Assembly (NCBI GenBank): GCA_007131535.1
Contig: SLQI01000021.1
Coordinates: 1-6,776, forward strand
Reading direction: 5' to 3'
Source: Balneolales bacterium
GTDB lineage: Bacteria; Bacteroidota; Rhodothermia; Balneolales; Natronogracilivirgulaceae
DNA: 6,776 nt
Below, one piece after another: positions 1 to 6,664 of this stretch. A program made the translations under genes and the position numbers. Each line of letters begins with the position of its first letter. Position 1 is the first letter of the stretch. The notes under the pieces are model-generated. The model made no database searches, was not told where the DNA came from, and saw only the letters and a list, made by a program, of their open reading frames with translations.

Positions 1-2091
1 GAACCAAAGTACATTTTTCTGTCCGGCAAGATCCCCGGTATTGGTAATATCAACAGTTGCCACAATGTTCTCGTTTTGGTCTATTGATTCGGAACTGATG
101 GAAAGATTTGAATACTCAAACTCAGTATAGCTCAGCCCGTCTCCGAATTCCCATTGCGCCGAAACTCTGTTGGTTGGCTTATGATCGTACGTAGTAAAAT
201 GAGAAGGTTCTGAGGGATAGGTAAAAGCAAGACGCCCGCTCGGGTTAAAATTCCCGGAGATGATATCGGCAATAGCTTCACCGCCTTTATAACCGGGAAG
301 CCCGGCAAAGAGAATAGCATCACTTGCAAGTGCCGCTTCCGGCAGCAGACGTGGTCGTCCTCCGACGTAAACCAGAATCGAAGGAACATCAACCGAAGCA
401 ACGGCATCCGCCATTTTGATCTGATCCTCATCCAGATTCATATCGGTTATATCGCCGATAAACTCAGTATAGGGTTCTTCTCCCAATGCCAGGATGATGT
501 AGTCGGCATTGTCAGCTGCTTCCTGAAACTCCTGATAGGAGCTGCTTTGCGCATTTCCAATGGAATCTATCAATGTAACTTCTGCATCCGGGTAAGCTTC
601 GGCGATTCCGCTGTAAACGGTGTGAATATCATCCGGATACATTTGTTCCGGACCGCCCTGCCATTCGAGGGTCCATCCGCCGCTGAGATCTCTTTTTGAG
701 TCAGCGCGGGGGCCCACCACCAGTATATTTTCAGCTTCCTGCGGTGATATCGGCAGAACGTCATCATGATTTTCAAGCAGAACTATAGATTCTCTTGCCG
801 ATTGGAGGGCTTCAGCTTTATGGTCTTCATGGCCCACCAGATCAAAAAACTCCGTGGTGGGATAGCGGTTTTCAAAAAGCCCCAGCTCGAATTTCAACCG
901 AAGAACGCGTTCTACCGATTCATCAATACGTTCCTCGCTGATCCGGCCTTCATCAACCAATTCTTTCATGTGATAGAAGAAGTCGAAGGATTGCGGGGTC
1001 ATACTTACATCAACACCGGCTTTAATAGCCATATATGTGGCTTCTTTTTCATTTTCGGCGGCATGATGATAATGTTCCTGCTGATAGCCGATTTCATCAA
1101 GAGTGGTGAGTTTAATGATATCAGCCCAGTCGGTCAGGATAACCCCTTCAAAGCCCATCTCATCCCGGAGGAGATCCGTCAATAAAGGTTTGGATGCATG
1201 CACCGGAACCCCATTGAGCTCACCACTGTTGATCATTACGGTTTTGATGCCTTCATCTATTACAGCCTGGAAGGGCGGACGGTGAACCTCCTGAAGGTTT
1301 TGATCAGATATATCAACAGGAGAACGGTCCCACCCGGAATAGGGCGTGGAATATCCGATAAAATGTTTGGCCGTTGCCGCCATTCTATAAGGCGCTACTG
1401 AAGACTCTTCCTGTAAACCGGCTGTGTAGGCTCTTCCGAGCTCAGAAGCCAGATAGGGATCTTCCCCGAACGTTTCATAAAACCGGGCCCAGCGTGGCTC
1501 TCTGCCAATATCCTGGACCGGGGCAAAGTTCCAGTTATGACCCAAATGGGCAGATTCTATTACCGTTATAGCACCCATCGTATGCGCCATTTCCTTGTTA
1601 AAGCTGTTGGCAAGGTTAATGTTATGCGGGAAGATCGTGCTTTCGAGCAAATAGCTGGCCCCGTGCATGTGATCAATGCCATAAATGATGGGGATTCCGA
1701 GACGGGTTTCCTCATAGGCAATTTGCTGCAGTTCGTAGATGAAGTCGTACCAGGCCTGCGGAGTATCGGCAAATCCGTTCAAAAATGATCCGATGTGGTA
1801 ATCAGACATCACCTCACGTGCTTTCGCAGGATCCAGCTCAACGGCGTGTTCCCCGTCGGTGTTAATCTGTGAAATATCAATCTGCATCATCTGCCCGATT
1901 TTCTCTTCGATCGTCATTTGCTCCATTAGAGCGGCGACACGCTCATCAACAGACAGATCAGGATTCATATAGTCGAGCTGTTCTGTTTGATCGTTGCCTT
2001 CTAAGGTGGTGCACGATAAGATCGTAAGGGTAAACAGAACGAAGAAGGGCATCGCAAAAACCCTAAATAAATTTGTTTTAAAATCTGCCAT
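1..2091 (-). CDS. GH3 beta-glucosidase / exo-beta-glucanase lipoprotein, 3' end beyond the window
   Basis: Open for 697 codons from ATG at 2091 to the window edge with no stop, so the C-terminus is missing. It should release glucose from non-reducing ends of beta-glucans. Residues 1-26 form a lipoprotein signal peptide ending ILSC, with lipidated Cys27. The GH3 N-domain spans about 48-385: GIDHMHG with Asp140, then a GREPRWAR/FGEDP stretch near 190-212, Lys242-His243 (KHF), and the nucleophile Asp321 in ILTDWAD. The GH3 C-domain starts near 430 (ESIVLLEN). Glu543 in GEEPYTE matches the acid/base region of barley ExoI-type enzymes, which points to the exo-1,3/1,4-glucanase branch rather than classical BglX. 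A FGDGLSYT motif at about 649 precedes a fibronectin-III-like domain, which is cut. The start is supported by an in-frame stop upstream and by GAGGAA at 2095-2100. It lies 62 bp after the GH1 gene and is probably cotranscribed with it. Exact substrate is inferred. Confidence 0.93.
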   Translation of the reverse strand, partial: MADFKTNLFRVFAMPFFVLFTLTILSCTTLEGNDQTEQLDYMNPDLSVDERVAALMEQMTIEEKIGQMMQIDISQINTDGEHAVELDPAKAREVMSDYHIGSFLNGFADTPQAWYDFIYELQQIAYEETRLGIPIIYGIDHMHGASYLLESTIFPHNINLANSFNKEMAHTMGAITVIESAHLGHNWNFAPVQDIGREPRWARFYETFGEDPYLASELGRAYTAGLQEESSVAPYRMAATAKHFIGYSTPYSGWDRSPVDISDQNLQEVHRPPFQAVIDEGIKTVMINSGELNGVPVHASKPLLTDLLRDEMGFEGVILTDWADIIKLTTLDEIGYQQEHYHHAAENEKEATYMAIKAGVDVSMTPQSFDFFYHMKELVDEGRISEERIDESVERVLRLKFELGLFENRYPTTEFFDLVGHEDHKAEALQSARESIVLLENHDDVLPISPQEAENILVVGPRADSKRDLSGGWTLEWQGGPEQMYPDDIHTVYSGIAEAYPDAEVTLIDSIGNAQSSSYQEFQEAADNADYIILALGEEPYTEFIGDITDMNLDEDQIKMADAVASVDVPSILVYVGGRPRLLPEAALASDAILFAGLPGYKGGEAIADIISGNFNPSGRLAFTYPSEPSHFTTYDHKPTNRVSAQWEFGDGLSYTEFEYSNLSISSESIDQNENIVATVDITNTGDLAGQKNVLWF

Positions 2092-2153
2092 AAGTTCCTC
2101 GGTGTTAATGTTTCATAAATGAAGTTTTGAATTGGTGGCTCCCGACGGAGGCT

Positions 2154-3581
2154 TTAAGTGCCTGCCGGTTGACCCTGCGTATAAGCAGCCTGAAAATTGT
2201 CTAAAAAGTCTAAGTTTAACCCTCTTCTTGATTTTAAATCAGAGGTATTCGGATGTCGATTAAAGGAGATGAGATTGCGGTAGTAATACCCACTCTGTTT
2301 AATGGTTCGGTTATAGGTTTCAAAATCCACGTGAATCAAGCCAAACCGTTTCGTCAATCCGTGATTCCACTCATAGTTATCAAGCAGGCTCCAAACATAG
2401 TAGCCTTTAAGCGGAATGTTTTGCTCTATAGCTTTTTTGCATTGCAGGATGTGATCATGAAGATACCGGACGCGGGAATAATCCTCGATTTTCCCATTTT
2501 GAATCACATCGTTGAAAGCGGCTCCGTTTTCGGTCACATATAGTGGTGTATTATACTGCTCGTAAGCCCATATCAATGCTTCAAGCAAACCATCCGGATT
2601 GATCTCCCAACCCATATCGGTAGTTTCGGTTTGTGGCGGGTGCTCGGTTACATTCAGGAAGTCATGATCATGGTGAGCGATTCGCTTTGAGGTATAGTAG
2701 TTGATTCCGATAAAATCCAATTCGGAGCCGAGCTCATTTAGTTCAGAATCGCTCCATTCCGGGTTGTGCTTTCCGAAGACCTGATCGGTAATTTCAGGGA
2801 TTGAGCCGTTGACCCAGGGATCCAGAAAAAAACGGTTGTGATAGGCATCCATACGTTTACTGGCCGCAACATCAGCGGGGGATGGAGAGGCCGGTATACA
2901 AGGAGACAAATTCGAGGCGATACCGATTTCCCTGATTTGATTATAGCTCCGGAGAAGGTCTGCAGTCCGACTGTGACTTAATAAGATGTTTTTGTACGCT
3001 GCCGCTGCATACTCCGGAGATTTAATGCCGGGCGCATGTTCCCCCTGGATCATACCCAGATGCATGAAGATCCAGGGCTCATTGAAGGTAATCCATAATG
3101 GCACGCGGTCTGCCAGTAAATCAGCAACGGTTTTGCTGTATAGCAAAAACCAATCCGGACTGTTTGGGTTAGCCCACCCGCCGTTTTTTTGCAATTCGAG
3201 CGGCAAATCCCAGTGATAAAGGGTAAGCATGGGAGTTATACCATGTTCAAGCAGGTTGTCGACAAGCTGATCATAGAACTGCAATCCCTTTTGATTGACA
3301 TTGCCGTTGCCGGAAGGAATAACCCGCCCCCATGAAACCGAAAATCTATAAGAATCGAGCTTCAATTCGCTTAGGAGTGAAACATCCCGCTTCCAATAAC
3401 TGGAGTGTAGGCAGAAGGTTTCGGACTTCGCGTATTCATCCTCTTGCGAACCAACCGTGCTATTTTGAATAAATGAAGACCAGATACTTTTCCCGGATCC
3501 GTCATCATGTACATTCCCCTCGATCTGAAAAGCTGAGGTTGCTGCGCCAAAAATAAAATTCTCCGGAAACCTGATATTCAT
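2154..3581 (-). CDS. GH1 family beta-glucosidase, cytoplasmic
   Basis: 475 residues, a retaining beta-glucosidase (6-phospho- and other beta-glycosidases share the fold). The N-terminal FPENFIFGAATSAFQIEG block carries Gln19. YHWD carries His123. TFNEP gives the acid/base Glu168, YVTENG gives the nucleophile Glu351, and LLDNYEWNHG is the usual aglycone/C4-OH binding motif near 400. No signal peptide or membrane segment is present, so it should act in the cytoplasm on cellobiose- or laminaribiose-like sugars. ATG at 3581 is chosen because the conserved family N-terminus begins directly there. A TTG four codons upstream (3593) is possible but unlikely, and no Shine-Dalgarno site is seen. The protein continues about 37 residues past the usual GH1 end (SGYYYRNLI), with a tail that I do not recognise. 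It is first gene of a probable operon with the GH3 gene. Glucosidase specificity over galactosidase or fucosidase is inferred from context. Confidence 0.95.
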   Translation of the reverse strand: MNIRFPENFIFGAATSAFQIEGNVHDDGSGKSIWSSFIQNSTVGSQEDEYAKSETFCLHSSYWKRDVSLLSELKLDSYRFSVSWGRVIPSGNGNVNQKGLQFYDQLVDNLLEHGITPMLTLYHWDLPLELQKNGGWANPNSPDWFLLYSKTVADLLADRVPLWITFNEPWIFMHLGMIQGEHAPGIKSPEYAAAAYKNILLSHSRTADLLRSYNQIREIGIASNLSPCIPASPSPADVAASKRMDAYHNRFFLDPWVNGSIPEITDQVFGKHNPEWSDSELNELGSELDFIGINYYTSKRIAHHDHDFLNVTEHPPQTETTDMGWEINPDGLLEALIWAYEQYNTPLYVTENGAAFNDVIQNGKIEDYSRVRYLHDHILQCKKAIEQNIPLKGYYVWSLLDNYEWNHGLTKRFGLIHVDFETYNRTIKQSGYYYRNLISFNRHPNTSDLKSRRGLNLDFLDNFQAAYTQGQPAGT

Positions 3582-3629
3582 TGGTGAAAACAAATTCGAG
3601 TGTTAGTTGCATTCATAGTTCAAGTATAA

Positions 3630-3643
3630 TGCAAATATTTGCA
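3630..3643. promoter_or_regulatory. Perfect 14-bp palindrome, candidate operator
   Basis: TGCAAATATTTGCA reads identically on both strands. It lies 49 bp upstream of the GH1 start, immediately upstream of a minus-strand TATACT box, so it would occupy the promoter spacer, a common repressor position. A half-site TGCAAAT recurs at 3790-3796, upstream of the GH16 gene. The cognate regulator is not in the window. AT-rich DNA makes short palindromes more frequent, so this is a candidate only. Confidence 0.4.
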
Positions 3644-3763
3644 AAAAGAAAATGGATAGTGTGGAATAAATAAAATTTGTAATGTTGATAGTAAAAATAG
3701 TTAAGTTTAGTAATAATAATGTATAATACTGCTTATTGATCCGCTAAAATGAGTGGGAAAATA

Positions 3764-3794
3764 TTGCACACTATTATCTTTTTATTTTGTGCAA
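3764..3794. repeat. 7-bp inverted repeat upstream of GH16 gene
   Basis: TTGCACA at 3764-3770 and TGTGCAA at 3788-3794 are exact reverse complements separated by 17 bp, centres 24 bp apart. They lie 66-96 bp upstream of the GH16 start codon. The right arm overlaps the TGCAAAT half-site shared with the palindrome at 3630-3643. It could be a regulator-binding site; its function is not shown by the sequence. Confidence 0.35.
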
Positions 3795-3859
3795 ATCAGG
3801 AATTATTCCGATTTTAATACCAGCATATGAAATACAACTTCAAATAGAAGCACACTACC

Positions 3860-4960
3860 ATGTCCAAGCCGGCAGTTATTATTTTGATTATGATGCTAAG
3901 TCTTCCTCTCCATCTTTATGGGCAAACCTGGAAAAAGGTTTGGACTGAAGACTTTGAGGGAGAAGTGCTGAATACTGACCATTGGTCCTATCAATATGGG
4001 ACGGGTGAATCCGAAGGACTTACGGGTTGGGGGAATTATGAACTTCAGTATTATACCGATCGTGAAGAAAACATCTTTGTTGAAGATGGGAAACTGCACA
4101 TAATTGCCAAAGTCGAGCAATATGAAGGAATGGACTTTACCTCGGCTCGCATCCGTTCAAAAGAAAAAAAAGATTTTAAGTACGGCCGGTTTGAAATACG
4201 TGCAAAACTCCCGGAAGGGCAGGGTATATGGCCTGCCATATGGATGATGCCTACCGAATCAGTATATGGTCCCTGGCCGGGGAGTGGTGAAATTGATATA
4301 ATGGAACTTGTGGGGCACGAGCCGGATGTTGTTCATGGTACGGTGCATTATGGTACCAACCAACCGTATGATCATCAATTCACAGGTGGAAGTTATACAT
4401 TGGAAGAGGGCAAATTCAGCGATGACTTCCATGTATTTACCATTGAATGGAGTCCCGAACGAATCAGGTGGTTTGTAGATGATGAGTTTTTCTTCATGGT
4501 AACCCCTAATCAAATAAGCCCTTATCGATGGCCTTTTGATGAATACTTTCATTTTATTTTGAATGTGGCTGTAGGTGGAACCTGGCCGGGGCATCCTGAT
4601 GGCAGCACTGAGTTTCCTCAATCTATGATCGTGGATTACATCCATGTGTATGAGGATGAAGAATTGGTTTCGTCTGAAGATGAACCGGTTCTGCCGGAAT
4701 CGGCGCAGCTTCATCAGAATTATCCCAATCCGTTTAATCCCGCTACGCAAATCCGTTTTGAGCTGCCCGGGCAAGAACACGCAATACTGGAGGTTTACAA
4801 TATGCTCGGGCAAAAAGTAGCTGTACTGGTTGATGAACCGTTACAAGCCGGTATGCATATTGTTGATTTTGACGGCCGGGATTTAAGCAGCGGAACTTAT
4901 ATTTATTCACTACGGACTGAAAGCGGCACGATCACCAGACAAATGTCCCTCGTTAAGTAA
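3860..4960 (+). CDS. Secreted GH16 endo-beta-glucanase (laminarinase-like) with T9SS sorting domain
   Basis: 366 residues. A signal peptide covers about 1-21 (hydrophobic core VIILIMMLSLPL, likely cleavage LYG|QT). The GH16 catalytic domain spans about 25-265. It carries WGNYELQYYTD near 54-64, IWPAIWMMP, and the catalytic signature GEIDIMELVG, giving nucleophile Glu144, Asp146 and acid/base Glu149. The ExDxxE form with the extra Met is typical of laminarinase/beta-1,3(4)-glucanase-type GH16. After an acidic linker (about 266-283) comes a T9SS type A sorting domain from about 284 to the end: QNYPNPFNP (286-294), FELPG, VYNMLGQKV, LSSGTYIY, ending RQMSLVK. The enzyme should therefore be exported through the outer membrane. 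An in-frame TAG at 3845-3847 leaves ATG 3860 as the first possible ATG; the ribosome site is weak. Diverges from the GH1 gene. Endo-beta-1,3-glucanase activity is inferred from the motif class; beta-1,3-1,4 specificity remains possible. Confidence 0.95.
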   Translation: MSKPAVIILIMMLSLPLHLYGQTWKKVWTEDFEGEVLNTDHWSYQYGTGESEGLTGWGNYELQYYTDREENIFVEDGKLHIIAKVEQYEGMDFTSARIRSKEKKDFKYGRFEIRAKLPEGQGIWPAIWMMPTESVYGPWPGSGEIDIMELVGHEPDVVHGTVHYGTNQPYDHQFTGGSYTLEEGKFSDDFHVFTIEWSPERIRWFVDDEFFFMVTPNQISPYRWPFDEYFHFILNVAVGGTWPGHPDGSTEFPQSMIVDYIHVYEDEELVSSEDEPVLPESAQLHQNYPNPFNPATQIRFELPGQEHAILEVYNMLGQKVAVLVDEPLQAGMHIVDFDGRDLSSGTYIYSLRTESGTITRQMSLVK

Positions 4961-5105
4961 CTCCTCAAAAATAAATGCCAACTTCCGTGCTCCGCTCGTT
5001 CCAGGAGATTTGGTAATGAATGGGGTGGCTGCTTTTATGACCAATCGGATAAACAATAAAACTTCAAACACTCAAACAATAAACGGTACCATGTACCTGA
5101 ATGCC
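4961..5105. other. Non-coding stretch after GH16 gene, upstream of MITE-like element
   Basis: This 145-bp stretch is the first part of the 405-bp gap before the lipoprotein hydrolase. No convincing hairpin plus T-run terminator follows the GH16 stop. The only coding hint is a 30-codon ORF (5016-5108) with AGGAG at 5003-5007, eight bases before its ATG. Its peptide (MNGVAAFMTNRINNK and onward, rich in Asn and Thr) matches nothing I recognise, and I do not call it a gene. Confidence 0.5.
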
Positions 5106-5111
5106 TAACTA
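5106..5111. repeat. Left target-site duplication of MITE-like element
   Basis: TAACTA immediately precedes the left terminal inverted repeat and is repeated exactly at 5302-5307, directly after the right one. A 6-bp direct repeat in this position is what transposase-mediated insertion leaves. Confidence 0.65.
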
Positions 5112-5301
5112 GTGTCTGTTAGAAAACTCATGATGCCATTTGGAAACAACAGGTAATTAAGGTAAATAAGTAGATTAAGAAAAATTGGGCATTTGGCTCC
5201 ATGAGTTGCTTTAAACCCAATTACCTGAATTCCTGAATTACCTAATATACTGCATCAGGTATTGGCATTTTTTGAGATACTACCTGTTTTCTTACAGGCA
5301 C
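5112..5301. mobile_element. MITE-like non-autonomous element, 190 bp
   Basis: The left end GTGTCTGTTAGAAAAC (5112-5127) and the reverse complement of the right end (5286-5301), GTGCCTGTAAGAAAAC, match at 14 of 16 positions. Both ends are flanked by TAACTA. The interior has no ORF of useful length and is rich in secondary repeats: an imperfect 14-bp inverted repeat (5125-5138 with 5194-5207, 12/14), an exact 9-bp inverted repeat CAGGTAATT/AATTACCTG (5150-5158 with 5219-5227), and three tandem units of about 9 bp at 5220-5245. This fits a miniature element mobilised in trans by a transposase not present here. I cannot assign the parent insertion-sequence family. The insertion lies between two plus-strand hydrolase genes and ends 64 bp before the second, so it may alter readthrough or supply regulatory sequence. 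Confidence 0.65.
5220..5245. repeat. Short tandem repeat inside the MITE-like element
   Basis: Three consecutive units ATTACCTGA, ATTCCTGA and ATTACCTAA occupy this stretch. The reverse-complement word AGGTAAT also occurs at 5151-5157 inside the element and at 5328-5334 outside it. Confidence 0.45.
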
Positions 5302-5307
5302 TAACTA
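5302..5307. repeat. Right target-site duplication of MITE-like element
   Basis: TAACTA here is an exact copy of 5106-5111 and abuts the right terminal inverted repeat ending CAGGCAC. Confidence 0.65.
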
Positions 5308-5365
5308 AATTCTTTTTTTGGTTGGCAGGTAATATGAGTTTTCTTCCAAACACTAATTAAAGATT

Positions 5366-6664
5366 ATGAGAAGCAATATTTGGCTTTTATTCCCGGCTGT
5401 AATTCTGATTACCCTTGGTGCCTGCAGAGCGTCGGATGAAGCGGGTAATGAAAAAGTGGTTCCTGTCTCTGTTGAGAAAATTGATGATGAGTATACTATT
5501 ATCAGAGAGGGTGAGCCGTATTTTATACGTGGCGCGGGCGGTTCAGGGCAGCTTGAAAAACTGGCAGAGGCCGGAGCCAACTCGGTAAGAACCTGGAGTA
5601 CAACAAATGCTGATGAAATTCTCGATAAAGCCCATGAACTCGGACTGACGGTAATGCTGGGCATCTGGCTGCAGCATGAGCGACACGGGTTTGACTATGA
5701 TGATGAACAAGCCGTGGCAGAACAGAAGGCAGAAGTAAGGGAAAAAGTGTTGAGATATAAAGACCATCCGGCACTGCTGGCCTGGGGACTTGGCAATGAA
5801 GTAGATCTGATGTATGAAAATACGAGGGTTTGGCACGCTGTTGAAGATATTGCACAGATGGTCCGGGAGCTGGATCCGCACCATTTAATTACCACGGTCA
5901 CTGCCGGAATTGATCAGGAAAAAGCTGATTTAATCAAAAAGAAAGTTCCGGAAATTGACTTCCTGAGCATAAACACTTACGGAGATTTGCCGGATCTCCC
6001 GAATAAAATCAGGGAAATCGGGTGGGAAAAACCATACGCTGTTACGGAGTGGGGGCCGACCGGACATTGGGAGTCTCCGCGAACAACGTGGGATGTTCCG
6101 GTTGAACAAACAAGTACGGAAAAAGCAGAAGTTTATCGCAGCCGGTATAAAGAAACTATCAAAGGGGACTCAGAAATGTGCCTCGGATCGTATGCATTTC
6201 TCTGGGGTCAGAAGCAGGAAACTACACCTACATGGTACGGCATGTTTCTGGAAAACGGATATCCAACTGAAGTGGTAGACGCCATGCAGTATTTATGGAC
6301 CGGGGAGTGGCCTCAGGAACGTGCACCGTCCATCGTCCGCTTTGAAGTTGAAGGAATGAAAGCAGGGGAGGATATCAGACTGGAAGCAGGACAGCAATAT
6401 ACCGCAATGGTTGAGGGGAAGCATCCACACGATGAATCGTTTGAAATCGAGTGGGAGTTTTTGCCGGAAAGTACCGATATCGGAGCCGGAGGGGATCCGG
6501 AAGAAAGGCCGGAAACTATTTACGGGCTCGAAATCGAACATGACAACGGGGAACTGATATTCAAGGCTCCGCAAGAACCCGGGCCGTACCGGCTGTTTAC
6601 CTATCTCTATACCCGCCAAAACCGCTCGGCTACAGCTAATATCCCGTTTTATGTAATGGAGTAA
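5366..6664 (+). CDS. Lipoprotein clan GH-A glycoside hydrolase (GH158-like or GH2 TIM-barrel-like), putative beta-glucanase
   Basis: 432 residues. The signal peptide ends in a textbook lipobox LGAC with Cys20, so the protein should be anchored to the envelope, possibly the cell surface. Residues about 40-315 read as a (beta/alpha)8 barrel: GEPYFIRGAGG, ANSVRTWSTTNADE, LGLTVMLGIWLQHE. GLGNEVD carries a candidate acid/base Glu145, and YAVTEWGPTG a candidate nucleophile Glu228, as in retaining clan GH-A enzymes. The 83-residue spacing between them, the size and the C-terminal beta-rich Ig-like region (about 320-432) recall GH158 endo-beta-1,3-glucanases, which fits the GH16 and GH3 neighbours; GH2-C or GH5-like membership is not excluded. 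An in-frame TAA at 5354-5356 and no intervening ATG fix the start; there is no Shine-Dalgarno site. It follows the GH16 gene on the same strand but is separated by 405 bp including the MITE-like element, so it probably needs its own promoter. Confidence 0.85.
   Translation: MRSNIWLLFPAVILITLGACRASDEAGNEKVVPVSVEKIDDEYTIIREGEPYFIRGAGGSGQLEKLAEAGANSVRTWSTTNADEILDKAHELGLTVMLGIWLQHERHGFDYDDEQAVAEQKAEVREKVLRYKDHPALLAWGLGNEVDLMYENTRVWHAVEDIAQMVRELDPHHLITTVTAGIDQEKADLIKKKVPEIDFLSINTYGDLPDLPNKIREIGWEKPYAVTEWGPTGHWESPRTTWDVPVEQTSTEKAEVYRSRYKETIKGDSEMCLGSYAFLWGQKQETTPTWYGMFLENGYPTEVVDAMQYLWTGEWPQERAPSIVRFEVEGMKAGEDIRLEAGQQYTAMVEGKHPHDESFEIEWEFLPESTDIGAGGDPEERPETIYGLEIEHDNGELIFKAPQEPGPYRLFTYLYTRQNRSATANIPFYVME

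Larger units (their letters stand above)
3582..3859. promoter_or_regulatory. Divergent intergenic region between GH1 and GH16 genes
   Basis: A 278-bp AT-rich stretch separates the start codons of the divergent GH1 (minus) and GH16 (plus) genes, so it should hold both promoters. On the minus strand a TATACT box (complement of 3623-3628) sits next to a perfect palindrome, but its -35 partner is weak. On the plus strand TATAAT at 3722-3727 is a possible -10 box without a good -35 at normal spacing. A Bacteroidota-style TTTG/TAnnTTTG pair was not found at proper spacing. No ORF or RNA gene is evident. Promoter positions are tentative; the regulatory role of the region as a whole is well supported by gene orientation. 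Confidence 0.6.

Noticed and set aside
766..1185. Plus-strand ORF of 139 codons
   Set aside because: It lies wholly antisense to the GH3 reading frame, whose motifs are continuous there; the peptide shows no family features.
2138..2153. Possible terminator hairpin GGCTCC-CGAC-GGAGGC between GH1 and GH3
   Set aside because: The stem has a mismatch, the loop is small, and no T-run follows on the minus strand; cotranscription with GH3 remains more likely.
3582..3593. TTG start for GH1 at 3593
   Set aside because: The four added residues are not part of the GH1 fold, no ribosome site precedes it, and ATG 3581 sits at the conserved family N-terminus.
4259..4813. Minus-strand ORF of 184 codons
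   Set aside because: It is antisense to the GH16 catalytic and sorting domains, both intact in the plus frame.
5283..5319. Possible intrinsic terminator: CCTGT/ACAGG hairpin then T7
   Set aside because: The stem is only 5 bp and the T-run starts about 14 bases after it; the hairpin is better explained as part of the terminal inverted repeat.
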